A program made the translations under genes and the position numbers. A stretch of 43,511 nt of DNA from positions 1 through 43,511 of the forward strand of contig VYDB01000055.1 of assembly GCA_009843635.1 (NCBI GenBank), read 5' to 3'. This DNA is from Gammaproteobacteria bacterium (GTDB lineage: Bacteria; Pseudomonadota; Gammaproteobacteria; Pseudomonadales; Azotimanducaceae). The stretch's first letter is position 1. Every line of letters begins with the position of its first letter. The notes under the pieces were generated by a model that did not search any database, had not been told where the DNA came from, and saw only the letters and a program-made list of their open reading frames with translations. This document shows, in pieces, positions 17,900-24,950 of the stretch.

Positions 17900-18171
17900 A
17901 CGCCCTTCCCGAAGGCGTCGCGGCCTACGCCCGCACGGCTACGTTCTCGGCTCGGACGATACCCGAGAACCTTCGCCGGTCCCATCGGACCAAAGCCGGG
18001 ACTTGGGCGAAGATCGTCGTTCTTGAGGGAAAGCTGCGCTATCGCGTACTGGAGCCGGAAATCCGCGAGTTTGAGTTATCGCCCGATTGCCCCGGCGTGG
18101 TCGAGCCGAAGGTGCGGCACGAGGTCGAAGCCGTGGGCGATGTGCGGTTCTACGTGGAGTTCCATCGCTGA
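17896..18171 (+). CDS. Small cupin-like protein, DUF1971 family
   Basis: The product is 91 residues and reads as a single small beta-barrel domain: MNALPEGVAAYARTATF, KAGTWAKIVVLEGKLRYRV, PGVVEPKVRHEVE and RFYVEFHR. This matches DUF1971 domains, which also occur in some tellurite-resistance and YeaR-like proteins. The biochemical role is not established. The ATG at 17896 overlaps the stop of the restriction enzyme, so the two are co-translated, but such genes also occur alone and I do not claim a restriction function. Confidence 0.75.
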   Translation: MNALPEGVAAYARTATFSARTIPENLRRSHRTKAGTWAKIVVLEGKLRYRVLEPEIREFELSPDCPGVVEPKVRHEVEAVGDVRFYVEFHR

Positions 18172-18230
18172 CAACGCCGGGCTGGCCAACTCTCGCTCAG
18201 GGCATTTGGATGCGTTGGGTGTGCCGAGGT

Positions 18231-18602
18231 TCAGGTGACCAGCTTCAGCGCCGGGCTGCGGCTGGCCTTGGGGGCTTCATCGGGCGCCGGCGCATCCTCG
18301 TTGAACATCATGCCTTCGCCGGTTTCCTTGGCATAGATGGCCATCACGCTTGATGTAGGTGCTGATACCCGAAAGGCTTGGCCTGCGAACCGTCCGTCGA
18401 AGGACAGGGTGTCGTTGGCGATCGTGAGGCTGCGCACAGCCGTGGGAGAGACATTGAGCACAATGCGCCCGTCGGCGACGTATTCCCTAGGCACGACCAC
18501 CGCTTCCGAGGCGGCATCTATCAGCAAGTGGGGGGTCAGGCCGCTGTCCACCATCCAATCGTAGAGCGCCCGCAACAGGTAGGGCTGCTTGTTGATGGCT
18601 AT
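18231..18602 (-). CDS. sspB: ClpXP adaptor SspB, with apparent AUA start
   Basis: The frame encodes QPYLLRALYDWMVDSGLTPH and IVLNVSPTAV, then SVMAIYAKETGEGMMF, clear SspB blocks, and a variable tail ending PALKLVT that docks to ClpX. SspB delivers ssrA-tagged proteins to ClpXP. No ATG, GTG, TTG or CTG lies in frame between the first conserved residues and a TTG at 18734 deep inside sspA. An ATA at 18602 has GGAG eight bases upstream, overlaps the sspA stop as ATAG, and gives about 123 residues with the normal N-terminal length. I therefore place the start there. A one-base error or use of AUC at 18596 are alternatives. Confidence 0.85.
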   Translation of the reverse strand: MAINKQPYLLRALYDWMVDSGLTPHLLIDAASEAVVVPREYVADGRIVLNVSPTAVRSLTIANDTLSFDGRFAGQAFRVSAPTSSVMAIYAKETGEGMMFNEDAPAPDEAPKASRSPALKLVT

Positions 18603-19231
18603 TCGCCCATCTCCTGTTCGGCCTCGCTGAGGCTTTTTTGGAACGAGTCGCGCTCGAAGATCTGTTGCATGTAGTTTCTCAAGGGCCGGGAGCGGCGGTC
18701 GCGCAGCACGATGCCGGCGGCGTTCAGACGCCAAAGGATTGGCGCGACGCAGCAGTCCACCAAGGTGAACTCCTCGTTCATGAAAAAGGGTTTCTGGCTG
18801 AAGATGGGTGCCGTGTCGGACAGGCTGGCGCGCAGGTCGGCTTTGGCCTGCTGCCTAAAGACCTCTGAGCCTTGGCCCGCGATCAGCGGATCCAGCCTGC
18901 TGCTCCATTCCTTGTCGATGCGGTGGACCCACAGCCGTGCCATTGACCGTTCCACCGGGTACACCGGCAGCAGCGGTGGATGGGGGAAGCGCTCGTCAAG
19001 GTACTGCATGATGATGTTGGCGTTATAGAGCACCAAATCCCGGTCGGTGAGGGTGGGCACCGTGTTGTAGGGGTTTTGGCTCGCCAGCTCCGCCGGCGGG
19101 TTTTCCGCATCGACGTCCACCAAGTCCACGATAACGCCTTTCTCCGCCAGCATCATCCGCACCCGGTGGGAATACTGGTCCCGGGGGTCCGAATAGAGCA
19201 GCATCGACGATTGGCGGTCCCCCAGGTTCAT
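18599..19231 (-). CDS. sspA: Stringent starvation protein A
   Basis: The product is 210 residues, normal for SspA. It has a glutathione S-transferase fold: a thioredoxin-like N-terminal part (MLLYSDPRDQYSHRVRMMLAEKG, of which only SDPRDQYSHRVR is the core) and a helical C-terminal part. SspA binds RNA polymerase and helps in stationary phase and stress. The ATG at 19231 has AGAGG seven bases upstream, and its nine extra residues match the length of the E. coli N-terminus before MTLFSGP. The stop overlaps the apparent sspB start. A MITE separates it from petC upstream. Confidence 0.93.
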   Translation of the reverse strand: MNLGDRQSSMLLYSDPRDQYSHRVRMMLAEKGVIVDLVDVDAENPPAELASQNPYNTVPTLTDRDLVLYNANIIMQYLDERFPHPPLLPVYPVERSMARLWVHRIDKEWSSRLDPLIAGQGSEVFRQQAKADLRASLSDTAPIFSQKPFFMNEEFTLVDCCVAPILWRLNAAGIVLRDRRSRPLRNYMQQIFERDSFQKSLSEAEQEMGE

Positions 19232-19273
19232 CGGCTGGCCTCTTGGGTGACGGGACGGTTGACGGTTACCTTA

Positions 19274-19371
19274 GGACTCTCGCCAAAATAAATTGTCCGT
19301 TTCATGTGACGGAAGCCAGCATTTGCAAGGCATTGGGCGGGTTGTTGGATAGTTTAATTTGACGAGACTCC
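19274..19371 (+). mobile_element. 98-bp MITE-like element, copy 2, with 3-bp TTA target duplication
   Basis: This copy is identical in all 98 bases to the one at 62-159. TTA at 19271-19273 is repeated at 19372-19374. On the minus strand the right-hand TTA is the TAA stop of petC, so insertion happened in the stop codon and the duplication restored it. The element now sits between petC and sspA in an otherwise compact operon. Confidence 0.88.
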
Positions 19372-20094
19372 TTAGTGGACATCCTTCCAAAATTCCCGAT
19401 TGAGCAGGTAGGTGAAGATGCCAAGGAAGGCCAGAAAGCCCAGTACGTAGATGCCGAGACGCTCGCGGTCACGGCGCGACGGCTCGCCGACGTAGTGCAG
19501 GAAGTTCACGAGGTCGAAGACAGCCTGATCGTACTGTTCGGCGGTCAGCAGGCCGCTGCCCGAATCGATGGCCAGTTGGTTGCAGTCCTCCACGCCGGGT
19601 GGACAGGCATCCCGCTGGACACCCTGCAGGTCGATCAGCGCATGGGGCATGCCGACGTTCTCGAACACCTTGTTATTGACCCCGAAGGGCCTCGACTCGT
19701 CCAGGTAGAAGGTCTTGAGATAGTTGTATGTCCACTCCGGGCTGCGCACTCGGGAGACCATGGTGAGGTCCGGAGGCGGTGCGCCAAACCAAGCCTTGGC
19801 GCTTTCCGGGTCCATGGCGGTGGTCATCAGTTCGCCGATCTTCTGGCCGGTGAAGATGAGTTCGTCCGCAGCCACGTCGTGGGGAATGCCGAGATCGTCG
19901 GCAGTTCGCTCGTAGCGTTGAAACTGCAGTGAGTGGCAGCCCAAGCAGTAGTTGGCGTACAGCTTGAAGCCCCGTTGCAGCGACGGTTGGTCCTCCAAGT
20001 TGGGCTGCATTGGCTCCATCGGCCAATCGCTCGCGGCTGCCCAGGCCCCGGCGGCGGGGCAGGCGATCAATGCCAGCAGCAGAAACACCCTCAT
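19372..20094 (-). CDS. petC: Cytochrome c1 of the bc1 complex
   Basis: The product is 240 residues. A cleavable signal peptide (about 1-20) precedes the heme site Cys50-Leu-Gly-Cys53-His54 in NYCLGCHS. The Met ligand region follows in the second half, and a membrane anchor lies near the C-terminus (LGIYVLGFLAFLGIFTYLL). It passes electrons from the Rieske centre to soluble cytochrome c at the periplasmic face. The ATG at 20094 overlaps the petB stop (ATGA). The TAA stop is the target duplication of a MITE. Confidence 0.95.
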   Translation of the reverse strand: MRVFLLLALIACPAAGAWAAASDWPMEPMQPNLEDQPSLQRGFKLYANYCLGCHSLQFQRYERTADDLGIPHDVAADELIFTGQKIGELMTTAMDPESAKAWFGAPPPDLTMVSRVRSPEWTYNYLKTFYLDESRPFGVNNKVFENVGMPHALIDLQGVQRDACPPGVEDCNQLAIDSGSGLLTAEQYDQAVFDLVNFLHYVGEPSRRDRERLGIYVLGFLAFLGIFTYLLNREFWKDVH

Positions 20095-21368
20095 CGCATC
20101 GTCACCCGGTCCGGCGGCGGCTTGGTTTTCTCCACCCGCGTGTACCAAGGCATAAGCACGAAGTAGGCGAAATACAGCACCGTGAAGACCTGCGCAGCGG
20201 CCGTGGCCACCGGCGAGGGCGGCGTGATGCCCAGATACCCAAGGATGACGAAGCTCACCACGAAAAGGCCCAGCATCCACTTGGAGGCCAAGCCCTTGGA
20301 GCGAATGGAGGCCACTGGGCTGCGGTCGAGCCACGGCAGCAGCGCCGGGATGATGATGGCCCCGCCCATCACCACCAGCCCCCAGAACTTGGCGGGCATC
20401 CCGAACAGCGGATAGGTGGCGGCGCGCAGCATGGCGTAGAAGGGCGTGTAGTACCACACGGGCACGATGTGCTCCGGGGTCTTCAGCGGGTTGGCCATCT
20501 CGAAGTTGGGCCTCTCCAGGAAATAGCCGCCCATCTCCGGGGCGAAGAACACCGCCGCGCAGAAAATGAACAGGAACACCACGGTGGCATGCACGTCGTG
20601 GGTGACGGTGTAGGGCCAGAAGGGAATGCCGTCCAGGGGCTTGCCGGTGGCGTCCTTGTGCTTCTTGATGTCCGCGCCGTCGGGTGCGGTGGAGCCAACG
20701 TGGTGCAGTGCCACGAGGTGGACGAACACCAGCCCCACCAGAACCAGCGGCAGGGCCACCACGTGCAGCGCGAAGAAGCGGTTGAGGGTGATTTCGGACA
20801 CCAGGAAGTCGCCCCGTATCCACTCCATCAGGTCGGGGCCGATGTAGGGGATGGCGCCGAACAGCGAGATGATCACCTGCGCCGCCCAGTAGGACATGTT
20901 GCCCCAAGGCAGCAGGTAGCCGAAGAAGCCCTCCGCCATCAAGGCCAGGTAGATGGCCATGCCGATCAGCCACAGCAACTCCCTCGGCTTGCGGTAGGAG
21001 CCGTACATGAGGCCGCGGAACATGTGAAAGTAAACGATGACGAAGAATGCCGAAGCGCCGGTGGAGTGCAGGTAGCGCAGCAGCCAGCCGAACTCCACGT
21101 CGCGCATGATGTACTCGACCGAGGCGAACGCGCCCTCGTCGCTCGGCACGTAGCTCATGGTCAGCCAGATGCCGGTGATGAGCTGGTTGGCCAGGATGAC
21201 CATGGCCAGCCAGCCCATCAGGTACCAGAAGTTATGGTTCTTGGGCGCGTAGTATTTCGCTAGATGGTAGTTCCAGGTCTCCGTGGCCGGGAAACGGTCG
21301 TCAAACCAATCGACCAACTCGCCCCACAGCCGGGGGATGGTGCCCTTTGCTTGCGGCGTCTGTTCCAC
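20091..21368 (-). CDS. petB: Cytochrome b of the bc1 complex
   Basis: The product is 425 residues with eight to nine hydrophobic helices. Heme-ligand regions are visible in RYLHSTGASAFFVIVYFH and in FFALHVVALPL. The quinol-oxidation motif reads PVWY rather than the PEWY of mitochondria and alphaproteobacteria; PVWY is the form I associate with beta- and gammaproteobacteria. It oxidises ubiquinol and moves protons across the inner membrane. The start is a GTG at 21368 that shares a base with the petA stop (TAGTG); longer readings are petA shadow. Confidence 0.95.
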   Translation of the reverse strand: MEQTPQAKGTIPRLWGELVDWFDDRFPATETWNYHLAKYYAPKNHNFWYLMGWLAMVILANQLITGIWLTMSYVPSDEGAFASVEYIMRDVEFGWLLRYLHSTGASAFFVIVYFHMFRGLMYGSYRKPRELLWLIGMAIYLALMAEGFFGYLLPWGNMSYWAAQVIISLFGAIPYIGPDLMEWIRGDFLVSEITLNRFFALHVVALPLVLVGLVFVHLVALHHVGSTAPDGADIKKHKDATGKPLDGIPFWPYTVTHDVHATVVFLFIFCAAVFFAPEMGGYFLERPNFEMANPLKTPEHIVPVWYYTPFYAMLRAATYPLFGMPAKFWGLVVMGGAIIIPALLPWLDRSPVASIRSKGLASKWMLGLFVVSFVILGYLGITPPSPVATAAAQVFTVLYFAYFVLMPWYTRVEKTKPPPDRVTMR

Positions 21369-22009
21369 TACGCGGCTTCCTCGTCCTCGCCGATCACCAC
21401 CGTGTTTTCGGAGGCGAACCGATGTGGCGGCACCTCCAGGTTGTCCGGGGCAGGCACCGCCTTGACCACGCGCCCGGCGAGGTCGAAGCGGGAGCCGTGG
21501 CAGGGGCAGAAGAAGCCGCCCTGCCAGTTGGCGTCGAAGGATTCGGGCTGCACGGCGCCATAGAACTTGGGCGAGCAGCCGAGATGGGTGCAAAGGCCCA
21601 AGTAGATGCCGATTTCAGGCCGCCGGGAGCGCCACGCATTGCGGGCGTATTCGGGCTGCATTTCCGAATTGTTGGAATCCGGATCGGCCAGGTTCGAATT
21701 GGCCTGCTCAAGATGGGCAACTGCCTCGTCGCTGCGACGGACCACGAACACCGGCTTGCCCCGCCAAGCCGGAATCGGGCCGAGCATTTCGCCGGGCCGC
21801 AGCTTGCCGATGTCCAGCGTGACCGGGGCGCCGGCCGCCCGGGCCTTGGCGCTCGGCATCCAAGACTGCACAAAGGGGATGGCGGCGCCCACTGCGCCAA
21901 TGCCGCCGACCGTCGCCGTGGCGCCAATCAGGAAGTAACGGCGCTCGCGATTGACCGGGTTCGGCGCCGTGGAAGCTGTCTCCCCGCCGACCGCTGTTTC
22001 GGTGCTCAA
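21368..22009 (-). CDS. petA: Rieske iron-sulfur protein of the bc1 complex
   Basis: The product is 213 residues. NRERRYFLIGATATVGG carries a twin-Arg-like signal and membrane anchor (about 20-50). The 2Fe-2S ligands are Cys140-Thr-His142-Leu-Gly-Cys145 and Cys168-Pro-Cys170-His171. The protein shuttles electrons from cytochrome b to cytochrome c1. The ATG at 22009 lies 14 bases after rpsI, and petB and petC follow with overlapping codons, so the three subunits are co-expressed. Confidence 0.96.
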   Translation of the reverse strand: MSTETAVGGETASTAPNPVNRERRYFLIGATATVGGIGAVGAAIPFVQSWMPSAKARAAGAPVTLDIGKLRPGEMLGPIPAWRGKPVFVVRRSDEAVAHLEQANSNLADPDSNNSEMQPEYARNAWRSRRPEIGIYLGLCTHLGCSPKFYGAVQPESFDANWQGGFFCPCHGSRFDLAGRVVKAVPAPDNLEVPPHRFASENTVVIGEDEEAA

Positions 22010-22023
22010 GGCTCGATGGCTCC

Positions 22024-22425
22024 TTACCGTTTGGAGTATTGCGGTCGCTTGCGGGCCTTGCGCAGCCCCACCTTCTTGCGCTCCACGGCGCGGGCGTCAC
22101 GGGTCAGGAAGCCGGCCCGGCGCATGGGCGTGCGCAGGGTTTCGTCGCACGCCACCAAGGCCCTGGCGATGCCGTGGCGGATGGCGCCGGCTTGGCCGGA
22201 GGTGCCGCCGCCGCGAACGCTGACCCGCACGTCCACCTGGTCGCCCAATTCCGCCACGTCGAGCGGTTGGCGAACGATCATGCGCGCGGTTTCGCGCCCG
22301 AAGTACTCGTCCAGGGGCTGGGCGTTGACGGTGATGTTGCCGGTGCCGCTGGATATGAACACACGCGCCGCCGACGTCTTGCGCCGGCCCGTGCCGTAGT
22401 CGGATTGACTTGCCGCTGTTGCCAT
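22024..22425 (-). CDS. rpsI: 30S ribosomal protein S9
   Basis: The product is 133 residues, normal for S9. It begins [20 protein letters not shown] and ends with the basic tail [11 protein letters not shown] that reaches the P-site t[22 protein letters not shown] is the conserved core. It follows rplM by 46 bases, the near-universal rplM-rpsI pair, and leads into petABC as in other gammaproteobacteria. Confidence 0.97.
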   Translation of the reverse strand: MATAASQSDYGTGRRKTSAARVFISSGTGNITVNAQPLDEYFGRETARMIVRQPLDVAELGDQVDVRVSVRGGGTSGQAGAIRHGIARALVACDETLRTPMRRAGFLTRDARAVERKKVGLRKARKRPQYSKR

Positions 22426-22471
22426 TAGCCGTCCAATGCTCCTTAGTTCCGCTCTTGCAGGTCTTGTGGGG

Positions 22472-22900
22472 TCAGATGTTGAGGGGTTCCGGCTGCTGCG
22501 CGGCGTGGGGGTGGTTGGGGCCGGCATAGACCTTGAGCTTGCGGAACACCGCCCTGCCCAAGGGGTTGCGCGGCAGCATGCCCTTGACCGCCTTCTCGAT
22601 GATTCGCTCCGGGTGGGCGGCGCGCAGCTTGCCTAAGGTGGTGCTCTTGATGCCGCCGGGATAGCCGCTGTGGCGATGGTAGATCTTGCCGGTCTCCTTG
22701 TTGCCGGTCACCTGCACCTTGTCGGCGTTGATCACGATGACATAGTCGCCGGTATCCACGTGGGGCGTGTACTCGGGCTTGTGCTTGCCGCGCAGGCGAA
22801 CGGCGATGGCGGACGCGAGACGACCCAGCGTCTTGTTTTCGGCGTCCACAACATACCAAGCGCGCCGCACGTCCTGAGCGCGCATGCTCAACGTCTTCAT
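22472..22900 (-). CDS. rplM: 50S ribosomal protein L13
   Basis: The product is 142 residues, the same as E. coli L13. It begins [20 protein letters not shown], followed by LGRLAS, the block [19 protein letters not shown], and MLPRNPLGR toward the end. It is an early assembly protein of the large subunit. The ATG at 22900 was chosen over the upstream TTG/ATG frame because it gives the family length and start. It is the first gene of the rplM-rpsI-petABC-sspAB unit, with a promoter just upstream. Confidence 0.97.
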   Translation of the reverse strand: MKTLSMRAQDVRRAWYVVDAENKTLGRLASAIAVRLRGKHKPEYTPHVDTGDYVIVINADKVQVTGNKETGKIYHRHSGYPGGIKSTTLGKLRAAHPERIIEKAVKGMLPRNPLGRAVFRKLKVYAGPNHPHAAQQPEPLNI

Positions 22901-22932
22901 AACCCTTGGAGTGCCCGGTTTGGGGAGCGCGA

Positions 22933-22961
22933 ATGTTAGCGAAGGGTTTTCGGATTTACAA
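22933..22961 (-). promoter_or_regulatory. Promoter of the rplM operon
   Basis: On the minus strand TTGTAA (22961-22956) and TAACAT (22938-22933) have a 17-base spacer, each with four of six consensus bases. It lies 32 bases ahead of the rplM ATG and is the only good pair in this gap. Confidence 0.5.
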
Positions 22962-23117
22962 CTCAAGGTGTGCGACAGGTGCGTGCGGCATGCGCACTGC
23001 CTCGATTACACAGGGTCAATGTCTCACGGGCATTGCAGACATATCCACTAGGCAGGCTTGGGATTGGGGTGCTTTGATGGCTTTTTTCGCGATTCAGCCA
23101 TCGGAGGGCTATACTGC

Positions 23118-23426
23118 ATGCAACAGGCAGCAAGGGAGATCCAGGGGATGGCCCAGCGACTGGAGTCCTCGGGAATGGACCGCGCCCAAGCCTACGCAGT
23201 GATCGAGGAGATGGGCAACGCCATCGAGAAGTTCGCCGTCACGCCCGAGGTGCTGCGCCGGGAACTCGAAGCGAACAACAAGGTCATCTTCCAACGCATG
23301 GATGAAAGGCTCAGGCAAACCGACAAGCGCATAGACCGGCTGGAGTCGCTGATGAAGCTGGGCATGGGCTGGCTGTTCGCGTTGCAGTTGGCCTTGCTGG
23401 GCTTGGTGGGCACGCTGGCGGTTTGA
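23118..23426 (+). CDS. Small coiled-coil protein with C-terminal membrane helix (DUF1640-like)
   Basis: The product is 102 residues. It shares with the protein at 1613-1849 an N-terminal GMDR.QAYAV-type motif, a coiled-coil stretch (about 38-80, rich in Glu, Arg and Gln) and a hydrophobic C-terminal helix (about 82-101, MGWLFALQLALLGLVG). This layout fits the DUF1640 group. Function unknown. The ATG at 23118 gives an N-terminus of the same length as the paralog. A TATACT sits at 23110-23115, too close to the ATG to be its -10 unless the message is nearly leaderless. Transcribed away from rplM. Confidence 0.6.
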   Translation: MQQAAREIQGMAQRLESSGMDRAQAYAVIEEMGNAIEKFAVTPEVLRRELEANNKVIFQRMDERLRQTDKRIDRLESLMKLGMGWLFALQLALLGLVGTLAV

Positions 23427-23509
23427 CTCCGCCTTGACCTCCCCGGCAAGAACGCGCCTGCTGAGCCGAATCTCAGGCGTACTTCCCCAATTGATGCCCG
23501 CTGCGTCTT

Positions 23510-23640
23510 GGTGGTGGTCACGATGCAGCAACCGCGCAATCTTGAGCGTACCATCAAGGTAGCGACTCTCACCGGTTGCCTTGTGCACCTCGCCGAGCGC
23601 AAACCCTATTCCGCTTAGGCCAAGGTGCAGACCGGGCTGA
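23510..23640 (-). pseudogene. Relic of a LanC-like (lanthionine synthetase C-like) domain
   Basis: On the minus strand the frame reads GLHLGLSGIGFALGEVHKAT, then GESRYLDGTLKIARLLH. This is the repeat pattern of LanC-like proteins (GLxGIGxxL...TGxxxYL). Only about 45 residues survive: upstream the frame opens into unrelated AT-rich sequence and downstream it runs into the coiled-coil gene. The zinc-binding Cys/Cys-His motifs of a complete LanC are not present. It reads as the leftover of a deleted gene. Confidence 0.5.
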
Positions 23641-23682
23641 TTGCCGTCTTCCTTCGTTTGCCCTTGTAACGCAAAAATATAT

Positions 23683-23716
23683 TTGTATTGACCATACAAT
23701 CGATATGCGTTAATTT
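23683..23716 (+). promoter_or_regulatory. Promoter with inverted repeat ahead of the SnoaL pair
   Basis: TTGACC (23688-23693) and TAATTT (23711-23716) have a 17-base spacer. A perfect inverted repeat, TTGTAT (23683-23688), 5-base gap, ATACAA (23694-23699), covers the -35 and could be an operator. It lies in a short AT-rich stretch about 45 bases ahead of the first gene. Confidence 0.45.
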
Positions 23717-23758
23717 CAATCGTACTACTAGCGAGCTGTTGGCAGGAGGGCCGAGACG

Positions 23759-24292
23759 ATGCGAATGAAGGGAGTGCTGCTTTGGGCCATGGTGCTGGCG
23801 CCCAGCGCTGCGCTGGCCGATGACGGCAAGAGCCATGAGCAATTGACCGCTGAGACGCGAGCGCTCATGGAGCGGTACTTCGAAGTCCATCAGGCCAATG
23901 ACTTCACCATAGAAGAGTTCATCAAGTTCTATCACGACGACTTGAAGGCTACCTACTATCGCCCAACGGGCATCTTCACGTTTACCAGTGCCCAGCAGTA
24001 CTACGACACCTACAAGCCGGAACGCCTTACCACGTTCGATTTCGACTACAAGCCGTGGACGGTGTCCCTGCTGATGCTCGTGGACGGTGAGAATGCGGTG
24101 ACCCGCTACGTGGCTCACGCGCGGACGAAGGATGGCGAGTACCACAACCACTACATTCACATGTACAAGGTGCGCGACGGGAAGATCGTCGAGTTCCACG
24201 CCATCACCAATCCGGATAGCGGCGCCCACTACCTCAGAAACCGCAAATTTCTAACCGACCTTGGGCTCTACAAGGGGCAAGACCAACCATGA
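23759..24292 (+). CDS. Exported SnoaL-like (NTF2-fold) protein
   Basis: The product is 177 residues. A signal peptide is evident (MRMKGVLLWAMVLAPSAALA, cleavage near 20), so the protein is periplasmic or outside. The rest fits a SnoaL-like alpha+beta barrel: an N-terminal helix (ALMERYFEVHQANDF), a strand-rich middle, and HNHYIHMYKVRDGKIVEFH, the usual last strands of the fold. Members can be isomerases, hydrolases or simple binding proteins; no catalytic role can be assigned. GGAGGG lies eight bases before the ATG. Its stop overlaps the next gene, a related protein. Confidence 0.7.
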   Translation: MRMKGVLLWAMVLAPSAALADDGKSHEQLTAETRALMERYFEVHQANDFTIEEFIKFYHDDLKATYYRPTGIFTFTSAQQYYDTYKPERLTTFDFDYKPWTVSLLMLVDGENAVTRYVAHARTKDGEYHNHYIHMYKVRDGKIVEFHAITNPDSGAHYLRNRKFLTDLGLYKGQDQP

Positions 24293-24897
24293 AAACGCCA
24301 ACAATTGTGAAAAATCTCGCCCATGTGTCCCTGATGGCGGTGTCCGCATTCTGGGTTGCCGTAGCGACGGCTGAGGCAAGCCAGACTGAACAGACTCGTG
24401 CGTGGACCCAGCAGTACTTCGAGCGTCTGTCTGCCGCCGACGCCTCTGTTTCAGACTTTTGGGCGGATGACATCGTTCTGTTTGTGAACAACCACGGTCC
24501 CTGGGGCGGTCACTACGGCAGCAAGGCTTCAGTCACGCAGTACTACCGCGATATGGCTAGCATGTTTGACTTGGAGAAGGGCCTGACGTTCGAGCTGCTG
24601 CAAACCGTGGTGGAAGGAAACCACTCGTCCATCCGGTTCCGCGTTCAGGGTCAGCACAAGTCAGGCGCATACGACAATCACTACATGCAGGTTTATACCT
24701 GGAACGAGGATGGCAAACTCAGTCGGATTGAGAACTTTTATGGCTGGGGACCCTTTGCGGAGTTCCATCGCCAGGCGCTGGCCAAGGACCAGGCGCGTCA
24801 GGAGACGCCAGGGCAGGCGCGTCCCGGGACGCCAGGGCAGGCGCGTCCGGGGACGCCAAGGCAGGCGCGTCCGGGGACGCCAAGGCAGGCGCCATGA
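24289..24897 (+). CDS. Second exported SnoaL-like protein with repetitive C-terminal tail
   Basis: The product is 202 residues. A signal peptide (about 1-30, ending AEAS) precedes a SnoaL-like domain (to about 165) with the same closing pattern as its neighbour (YDNHYMQVYTWNEDGKLSRIE). The last 35 residues are four copies of an 8-residue unit like QARPGTPG, encoded by 24-bp tandem repeats, giving a Pro-, Gly- and Arg-rich flexible tail. The ATG overlaps the stop of the first SnoaL gene, so the two are a translationally coupled pair, probably from an old duplication. Substrate unknown. Confidence 0.7.
   Translation: MKTPTIVKNLAHVSLMAVSAFWVAVATAEASQTEQTRAWTQQYFERLSAADASVSDFWADDIVLFVNNHGPWGGHYGSKASVTQYYRDMASMFDLEKGLTFELLQTVVEGNHSSIRFRVQGQHKSGAYDNHYMQVYTWNEDGKLSRIENFYGWGPFAEFHRQALAKDQARQETPGQARPGTPGQARPGTPRQARPGTPRQAP
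24790..24894 (+). repeat. 24-bp tandem repeat, four copies plus a partial
   Basis: Units begin CAGGCGCGTC at 24790, 24814, 24838 and 24862, with a 9-base remnant at 24886. The last two full units are identical; the first two differ at a few bases. The unit length is a multiple of three, so copy number can change without breaking the reading frame of the second SnoaL-like gene. Confidence 0.9.
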
Positions 24898-24950
24898 GCC
24901 CGAACAGCGGGTACCATGAATCCTCTCGTTGGGTGGAAGCCTAAGCAACC

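Noticed and set aside
18603-18734. Long SspB starting at TTG 18734
   Set aside because: The added 44 residues are the antisense-free shadow of sspA in another frame, rich in Arg and Pro, with no similarity to SspB.
20483-21263. Large plus-strand open frames across the cytochrome b region (such as 20010-21263)
   Set aside because: They are His/Gly/Gln-rich shadows opposite petB and petC, whose heme and quinone motifs are clear.
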